64,000 nt of DNA, from assembly GCA_028274465.1 (NCBI GenBank), contig CM051456.1, positions 8,247,545-8,311,544 of the forward strand. The letters run 5' to 3'. How positions within the stretch are numbered: position 1 is the first letter of the stretch; each line of letters opens with the position of its first letter. Positions 57,877-64,000 of the stretch are shown in pieces. The notes beneath the pieces are model-generated. The model was not told the DNA's origin, ran no database searches, and saw nothing but the letters and a program-made list of their open reading frames with translations. This stretch comes from Plantago ovata (taxonomy: Eukaryota; Streptophyta; Magnoliopsida; Lamiales; Plantaginaceae). Position numbers and translations under genes: made by a program.

Positions 57877-60480
57877 AGAAAACACCAACACCTTCTGAAT
57901 GTGGCAAGAGCACTCATGATCACTGCAAAAATGCCATTGACGTTTTGGGGAGAAGCCGTTTTAACGGCCTCCTATATCATCAATAGAATTCCCTCTAAAA
58001 AATTGAAGAACAAGACACCATATGAATTGGTGTACAACAAGAAGCCTGAATATACTAATTTTAAGGTATTTGGCTGTCTATGTCATGTTTATACTTCAAC
58101 TGTGGGAAGAACCAAGTTTGATCCTAGATCAAAAGAATGCATCTTCATTGGTTATCCCCCAAACATTAAGGGATATAAATTGTATGACATGGAGACCAGA
58201 AAGATCATCATATCAAGAAATGTGATCTTTAATGAGGAAGTTTTTCCTTTTAAAATTAAGGAATCACCTGAACTTGTTCAGAGACAAGAAATTGCAAATT
58301 CTGACTACTCTTTAGATTTTTTAACTAAAAATGTTTCGCAAGAATCTGGGAAAATAACAGAGGTACCAGATGAATCAATTCAAGAAGATGAACAAGATGT
58401 TCATCATGAAGAAACAAGTGAACTAGCAGGAGAACAAACAGTGGTAGAAGAACCTGCGACACCTGTAACTCCTGTTTTGAATCAAAAAGTTCACACCCCT
58501 CCTAGAGAACTAAGAAGAGGAACCAGAGAAGTTAGAACTCCTGGTTACTTAAAAGGTTTTCATCATGAACAACTCATTAGAAGAGCAAATCATACTACAT
58601 GCAATGTTGTTGCAAATGACAATGTAAAATATCCTCTGAGCAATTTTTTAAGTTATAATAAGCTTTCAAGTGCTCATAGGACTTATACTGTCAGATTATC
58701 TCTCATTCAAGAGCCTAAAACTTATGATGAAGCAGTAAAAATGAAACACTGGAGAACTGCAATTTTAGAAGAATTGAGAGCCCTGGAAGAGAACAAAACT
58801 TGGTCAATTGTTGACAAACCAGCTCATATTAAGCCTGTTGGTTGCAGATTTGTATTCAAGACCAAGTTAAATGCTTCCGGAGAAATAGAAAAGTACAAGG
58901 CTAGGCTTGTGGCAAAAGGCTACACGCAAAAGTTTGGCCTAGATTATGAAGAAACTTTTAGTCCAGTTGCAAAGTTAACTTCAGTTAAGACCTTGATTGC
59001 TATTGCAGCCAAGAGAAATTGGCACTTAGAACAACTGGACATCCATAATGCCTTCCTAAATGGAGAATTGCAGGAAGACATATACATGGAACTTCCCCCA
59101 GGTATCTCAATTCAGGGGGAAACTAAAGTTCTAAAATTACACAAGTCACTATATGGTCTTAAGCAGGCTTCCAGGCAATGGAACTGTAAATTGACCGGTT
59201 CACTTGTTGATTTAGGCTTTAAGCAATCCAAAAATGAATATTCACTCTTCACTAAAGAAAATGAATTTGGCTATATTGCTATACTTGTCTATGTTGATGA
59301 CATGATCTTAGCAGGTAGCAACCTTTCAGAAATCTCAAAACTAAAAGAACTACTTAAGCAGCAGTTCAAAGTTAGAGACCTAGGAAAAATGAAATATTTT
59401 CTAGGAATAGAAGTAGCCAGAAACACCACTGGCATACATATTTCACAGAGAAAGTATGCAAGTGAGATTGTTGAAGAAGCTGGTTTACTAGCATGTAAAC
59501 CATGTGTCATCCCTATTGAACAAAATCACAAGTTCAAACAAGGAGATGACACGAGTAAGTTCTTTCCAGATCAGACTAGATATAGAAAATTGATAGGGAA
59601 ATTGATTTATTTGACAATTACAAGACCTGATCTTAGCTATGCGGTGAGCATACTGAGCCAATTCATGGAAAAACCCACCTATGAGCATTGGAGTGCAATA
59701 CACAAGGTGGTGAAGTATATTAAGGGAACTATAGGCATGGGAATTTTCATGAACTCTTCGGAGAACATTAAGCTAGAATGCTATAGTGACTCTGACTATG
59801 CTGCCTGCCCTGACACTAGAAGATCAACCTCGGGTTATTGTATGTTCCTTGGAGGATCATTAATCAGTTGGAAGTCTAGAAAACAAAAAACAGTAAGTAG
59901 ATCATCTGCAGAAGCAGAGTATAGAGCAATGGCAGCAGCATCATGCGAAATTGTATGGTTGAAAGCTATTCTAGAGGATTTCAAGGTTGAAACAGACTAT
60001 GCAATACCCTTGCATTGTGACAACCAATCAGCCATATGTATGGCCAAGAATCCAGTATTACATGAGAGAACAAAACACATAGAAATTGATGTGCATTTCA
60101 TCAGAGAAAAGGTCCAAGAAGGAACCATTAAAGTACATTTTGTGGGAAGCAAGAATCAGCTTGCAGATTTTCTTACAAAAGCAATCTCAGGCGCTGACTT
60201 GAGAAAAATGTTGAGCAAGATGGGTGTAAGAAACATATACTCCCATCTTGAGGGGGAATATTGGAATAAAGAAAGTTTTGTGGGTCAAAATGCTATTAAT
60301 AAAAGACCTAAATACAAAACTAAAAAGATTTCAAGGACCAAAGGGAAAGAAAATATGAAGACCAGAAAGAAGAAGACCAAAATATATAACTTAAGACGTC
60401 CAGAGCGTACGAGCACATCAATAATACTAGGCGGCTGGAAACTGGAAGCAGTCTTCTTCTTTCTGGTTGAACTCGCTTAG
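57877..60480 (+). pseudogene. copia integrase C-terminal, reverse transcriptase and RNase H
   Basis: Same frame as the preceding integrase part, beyond the TAG. The integrase C-terminal region (TPYELVYNKKPEYTNFKVFG) is followed by a long Glu-rich linker. The reverse transcriptase has ARLVAKGYTQ, LDIHNAFLNG and the YVDD active site (in LVYVDDMILAG). The RNase H has YSDSDYAACPDTRRSTSGY, SSAEAEYRA and CDNQSAICMAKNP. The frame does not stop before the polypurine tract but runs about 74 codons into the 3' LTR, ending at 60480. Cut off from gag by the upstream stop and frameshift. Confidence 0.88.
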
Positions 60481-60743
60481 GGTTCTTATCACAGGAAGAA
60501 TTGGGGAAACGAGCAATGACAGTGACAACACCAAATTAACCTTGGGCGAATCATCTATCCTGTCTTGTGATCGTTTTACTTGTCTTATTAGATTGTAGTT
60601 TAGCTTTGTATAGCTGTAGATTGGTAGTATAAATACCCCTGTTAGGTTCTTGTAACACATATACAAAAATTTCAGATATAGAGCAATAAACAGAAAGTTG
60701 CTAAAGATGTTTTCTTCTTACTTTTTCCGCTTGCTTTCTGATA
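60259..60743 (+). repeat. 3' LTR of the copia element
   Basis: 485 bases, same ends as the 5' LTR; carries one extra TA near 60384. Followed directly by the second target-site copy GTTTT. Confidence 0.95.
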
Positions 60744-60748
60744 GTTTT

Positions 60749-61127
60749 GGTAAGCGACGTCCATATCGTGACCTGTGTGAACAATCAACAACATCCGAAC
60801 TGAGACAGATAGAAGACAGACGACTCAAGATAGAAAAGGAAAGATCTCCAGATTAAGTCGTACATCCGGTTCCATATGTTGTACTCTAGGGTTGAGAGTA
60901 GTACTCTCTTTCTTGAAAGTAGTACCTCTGTTTCCCTATATAAAAGGAGAAACTGTAGTATAGTTGCTTATCTTCTTCCATTCTCTTTCCATTTTCTCTT
61001 CAATCTGAACGACTGTAACTGTAATCATCTTTTTCAATTCAATAATACAGTGCAGTTTACATGGTATCAGCGCCATGGTATATAGGTAGAACTTTGAACC
61101 AACTCTCCCAGAATCCTCTGACCATAT
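60749..61127 (+). mobile_element. older LTR and primer-binding-site remnant
   Basis: Continues the sequence left of the copia element. It has a TATA box CTATATAAAAGG (60936-60947), then a CA end at about 61061 (GCAGTTTACA) directly followed by TGGTATCAGCGCC (61062-61074), a near match to the initiator tRNA-Met primer-binding site. About 50 bases of internal sequence remain before the duplicated MPC flank resumes near 61128. No second LTR or coding region is left. Confidence 0.6.
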
Positions 61128-62168
61128 CATTGTATGAGTTGCTTTACGTGTGATAAAAACTTCGTTACATTTTTGGAACCATTCCACTAGGACCACTACT
61201 CTTTCAGTTCAGTAGTTAATGTTATGTCATTTTGTTTCATCTTTACCTTGCTTGTGAATTGTGACCTTTGATTCATATATACATATAAATATATATATAT
61301 ATATTGCCCTGTCATCTCTGTTTGAGCTCAAGCACCCTTTGTATCCATAATGAAATATAGAAGGTGTAGTATTCTGGTTTGTAATGCTAGTGAGAGCTAA
61401 TGGACTAAAAGTCAGGCAGCAGGCTGGCAACAGTAGCAAACAGATTTTTCATTGAAGTTCATTGTCATAAAGATATGGAACGATTTTGGAGATATATAAA
61501 ATCTCACCAACTACTTGTATTGTTAAATACTCACGCGAAACGCGCAAACCTTATATTCATTCAGTGCTTTCCTTCTTTCTTTCAGCATCCCTTGTCTAGT
61601 TATCGTGAAGCAATGGTGAGTCGGAAGCTGGTTGGAGGTTTGTGGAACCATCCAGCAGGGCCGAAAACCATTCACTTCTGGGCGCCAACGTTCAAATAAA
61701 CTTTGATTGGGAGTAAACATTTTCAACTTTTCCAATCCACCTGACACAGTTTCATACCCACAGCAGTCAGCGTTCGCTGTTGCTGGTTTTATCGGTGCAC
61801 GCTATTGCATGGTGATTACACCAAGGAACTGGAATCTGTTTTGCAACAACTTCGCTTTGGGTTGCACCGGAGTTTATCAGCTTGTTCGTAAAGCTCACCA
61901 TGATTATTCGAGGGAAATGGTGCTAGCCAACGAGTGATTAATTAGACATCGATCTATGAGGTACGACGTCGATTATGTATCATTGCATTTACTTTGTTGT
62001 TACAGCATGATATATGAGATAAGAATTGTTTGGTTTGAGTATTAACTCAAATAGTACAACAACATAGTATTTTTTATGTTCTTTTTCTGATGCAACTTAT
62101 CATGGAATTAAGCGGGAATTTAATTTAAACATGAAAGGGCTAATAATTAAATGAATTCTCATCTTCAT
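61128..62168 (+). repeat. segmental duplication copy 2, right fragment
   Basis: Resumes the match to copy 1 at 'gagttgctttacgtgtgat' and goes through the MPC pseudogene to 'gaattctcatcttcat'. It is diverged by scattered substitutions and indels, and lacks most of the TA tract of copy 1. Confidence 0.9.
61613..61937 (+). pseudogene. MPC2-type pyruvate carrier pseudogene
   Basis: Starts MVSRKLVGGLWNHPAGPKTI like the intact copy at 48343. A TGG codon of the other copy is TAA here (61697-61699), and a one-base gain a few bases later shifts the frame. The rest (FNFSNPPDTVSYPQQSAFAV ... YQLVRKAHHDYS) is preserved in the new frame up to 61937. Two independent lesions make this a true pseudogene rather than a base-calling error. 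Confidence 0.9.
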
Positions 62169-62173
62169 TAAGG

Positions 62174-62380
62174 TTAGCAAACTTTCTTCTTCCTCTCATA
62201 CTTACCGAGAAACTCCTCCTCTCTATCAATATCACGATCATTAAGGTTAGCAAACTTTATTTCAATGTCAGGAAGCTTGGGGGCTGGACTCACAGAAACC
62301 AGACATGCAGCAGCAGCAGCATCTGGATGAGAGGAGGCCTCACCTGCAACAACTTGAGTTTTTTTGTTCTTCTCTGCCAT
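62174..62380 (-). CDS. small unknown protein, 68 residues
   Basis: The frame starts at ATG 62380 (MAEKNKKTQVVAGEASSHPD) and ends ...EEEFLGKYERKKKVC. It has an Ala-rich centre and a charged C-terminus, with no recognised domain, signal peptide or membrane segment. A TATA-like TATATAA lies about 85 bases upstream on the minus strand (62467-62473), which supports a real gene. A 19-base direct repeat (about 62165-62183 and 62237-62255) lies across the 3' end and inside the gene, so the last codons read the same sequence as an internal segment but in another frame. It could equally be a truncated exon. Confidence 0.35.
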   Translation of the reverse strand: MAEKNKKTQVVAGEASSHPDAAAAACLVSVSPAPKLPDIEIKFANLNDRDIDREEEFLGKYERKKKVC

Positions 62381-62855
62381 TGGGGATGATGACAGGTGTG
62401 TTTAAATTTGTTGAGTGTTGTTGTGTGTGAGAGTGCGTGATTAAATTTCACAGAGAGCAATGGTGGTTATATAGTGAGACCACATGCATCCGCTGGGTGT
62501 ATCAGTCTGTGCAAGTTTGTTAGAGGAGAGAGATTTCTCCTGGTGTAGTGTTTTTTGTACTCAATTTTATTATTGGTTTTTGTCAAATTCAATTGACATG
62601 TATGAGACCGTGTACCAAAGTTGTAACACCAATTATAATCACAAATATACATATCATCATGCATTAGGGATAAATTTCTGAATTCGTATACGTACCTACT
62701 GTCCGTTTTGTAGGACCTTAAATTCGCACGTTTTTATTTATGAAGTACTTCGTATTATTTTTAACCTTTAAAAAAAAATAAATCAAATTAATAGTAAAAC
62801 GTATTTTACATTCTGAAAAGTTGTGGAATATTGTGCAAGTAATTACTATTAGTTA
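62381..62855. other. spacer between small ORF and F-box/DUF295 gene
   Basis: No gene is seen. The part up to about 62470 would be the leader and core promoter of the small ORF; the rest is the 3' flank of the F-box/DUF295 gene. Confidence 0.4.
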
Positions 62856-64000
62856 CTAGTACTTACAAACTCTAATAACTTTTGGCTCAATCCAAGTACT
62901 ATAGGGCAACTCGTTCCTGGCATGAATATCCCGGTTGATGAAAATATCATCATCATTATCATAATATCTGAATTCTGAAGAATCCAACTTGTAAAAGAGG
63001 TGATGATTCTCAACAAACAACGGGAGGTTGATTGTACTTTGCTTTTCTTTCTGCGTGATTCGGATAGCAAAGGATGACGTTTCACTAAGGAACACCGAAA
63101 AATTCTTCAAAGTTTTCACTTCCTCCCATTTTAGTGAAGCCAGATTCATGACATACACTCTCACAAACTGGCCCAGAGGTGGTCCAATGACGACTAGGTA
63201 TAGGTCATCTTCGCAAGAAACCAAATAACGTGTCTGCTTATCAAGAAGAAACTCAAATTTCCCATCGATAGCCAAAGTATTTCTCACGATTAAGTCCCGT
63301 TCCCACCAAAAGGTAGCCAACCTTCCATCCTCACCTAAATAATAGAACTTTTCGTCATGAAAGACCGGATTACAACTAGAGAAGAGGAACGTCTCTTCAA
63401 TATCAAGTATAACATCCGCCCATTTCTCATCAACTGACCTCAAAGACACTACACGAAGCGTTCTCCACGAGCAATGAATTGCAATGATGACCCAATTGGG
63501 AGATAATGTTGGTGAAGAAGAAAAAGACATCCAATCAACTGCATCACTACGCGGGAAATCAGGTAGGCTAATGTTGGTTCGACTAAAAGGCTCAAAGAAA
63601 AATATTGTGCTTTTACCTTTAGTAACAAGTAGCCATCCATCTTTGGAGTAGCGAATTGTGCAGCCTGACAATTCCGGGTTGCGATTGTAATATGTCATGT
63701 TAGAATTAGGATCAATCAATGTCGTGCATGCATCATTTTCTTTGAAGGATAGTAACCAAGGGCACTCAACAGACGCAGAATCATCAGGTCTCCAACATAT
63801 AGGGCGTGCTATTTCTCCCCACTCTCTACACACTAGACGAAAATTCGAATAGTCCCTTGCACTAAGAAAAGATTGTGTGATCAACATCTGTATGTCATGC
63901 GGAAGTTTGCGAATCATGTTGACAAGAACCGAACTTGTATCGGAATAATGCACTGGCATAGTAATTTCCTGGCCCTTCTCAGCTGGAACTAATTCCTCAA
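62856..64000 (-). CDS. F-box/DUF295 protein, 5' end beyond window
   Basis: A frame of 367 residues counts from the ATG at 63959 to TAA at 62856. The N-terminus has an F-box-like segment (MIRKLPHDIQMLITQSFLSA and FRLVCREWGEIARPICW). A DUF295 domain follows (CPWLLSFKEN, CTIRYSKDGWLLVTK, FFFEPFSRTNISLPDFP, ... VYVMNLASLKWEEV). Such proteins are SCF ubiquitin-ligase subunits of unknown target, and some are kelch-like. The frame is still open, with no stop, from 63959 to the window end (reading EELVPAEKGQEIT before the Met), so the true start may lie outside and the gene is treated as partial. Confidence 0.85.
   Translation of the reverse strand, partial: EELVPAEKGQEITMPVHYSDTSSVLVNMIRKLPHDIQMLITQSFLSARDYSNFRLVCREWGEIARPICWRPDDSASVECPWLLSFKENDACTTLIDPNSNMTYYNRNPELSGCTIRYSKDGWLLVTKGKSTIFFFEPFSRTNISLPDFPRSDAVDWMSFSSSPTLSPNWVIIAIHCSWRTLRVVSLRSVDEKWADVILDIEETFLFSSCNPVFHDEKFYYLGEDGRLATFWWERDLIVRNTLAIDGKFEFLLDKQTRYLVSCEDDLYLVVIGPPLGQFVRVYVMNLASLKWEEVKTLKNFSVFLSETSSFAIRITQKEKQSTINLPLFVENHHLFYKLDSSEFRYYDNDDDIFINRDIHARNELPYSTWIEPKVIRVCKY

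Larger units (their letters stand above)
55234..60743 (+). mobile_element. Ty1-copia LTR retrotransposon, young but coding-defective
   Basis: The element is 5.5 kb with LTRs at 55234-55716 and 60259-60743 and a perfect 5-bp target duplication GTTTT (55229-55233 and 60744-60748). The primer-binding site TGGTATCAGAGCC, complementary to initiator tRNA-Met, starts at 55717, directly after the 5' LTR. A polypurine tract GAGGGGGAA (60250-60258) precedes the 3' LTR. Gene order gag, protease, integrase, reverse transcriptase, RNase H defines Ty1-copia. The two LTRs differ by one TA dinucleotide only, so the insertion is recent. The coding region has a frameshift near 57233-57240 and an in-frame TAG at 57874-57876, so it cannot make a full polyprotein. 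It inserted into an older LTR remnant. Confidence 0.97.

Overview
This is nuclear DNA of a flowering plant. The genes are split by AT-rich GT-AG introns, a Ty1-copia retrotransposon and many small Stowaway, hAT and PIF/Harbinger-like elements fill the gaps, and every recognisable protein is closest to a known plant family. A nuclear gene for only the C-terminal half of mitochondrial ribosomal protein L2 points to a core eudicot. I cannot name the species from sequence alone.

Layout. 1-3.9 kb: gene-free, with two Stowaway MITEs and a 40-bp direct repeat just upstream of the first gene. 4.8-7.3 kb (+): PDCD2-like protein. 8.9-13.9 kb (+): plastid-type ABCF (GCN5/ABCF5) in nine coding exons. 17.5-19.6 kb (+): a 101-residue NOI/RIN4-like protein. 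From memory these three genes follow the order of Arabidopsis At5g64830-At5g64840-At5g64850, so they look like a conserved syntenic block. 21.1-27.2 kb (-): a DRG GTPase in ten coding exons, whose large intron 8 holds a duplicated splice acceptor and a 229-bp fold-back. 28.6-31.9 kb (+): nuclear mitochondrial rpl2, 3' half. 33.5-34.2 kb (+): MIS12 kinetochore protein. 37.6-39.9 kb (+): F-box/LRR/FBD gene with a one-base frameshift. 44.6-45.7 kb (-): F-box/kelch gene, also with a one-base frameshift. 48.3-48.7 kb (+): mitochondrial pyruvate carrier. 49.3-50.3 kb (-): intronless IWS1/SPN1-like gene. 51.6-52.2 kb: solo LTR with a perfect target-site duplication. 53.6-54.9 kb: decayed NBS-LRR fragments. 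55.2-60.7 kb: a young but broken Ty1-copia element. 61.6-61.9 kb: MPC pseudogene. 62.2-64.0 kb (-): a small unknown ORF and an F-box/DUF295 gene running off the window.

The first half is conserved housekeeping sequence: translation (ABCF, DRG, mt L2, a ribosome-chaperone-type PDCD2-like protein), chromosome segregation (MIS12) and immunity-linked NOI. The second half is dynamic. The MPC locus was duplicated; the second copy was split by an older LTR element, which was itself split by the young copia element, and the MPC copy there has decayed. No gene cluster or operon-like system is present. The unusual features are structural: nested insertions, splice-site duplication, long inverted repeats and single-base frameshifts in otherwise intact F-box genes.

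Exon borders are read from GT-AG sites plus reading-frame continuity and have not been checked against transcripts.
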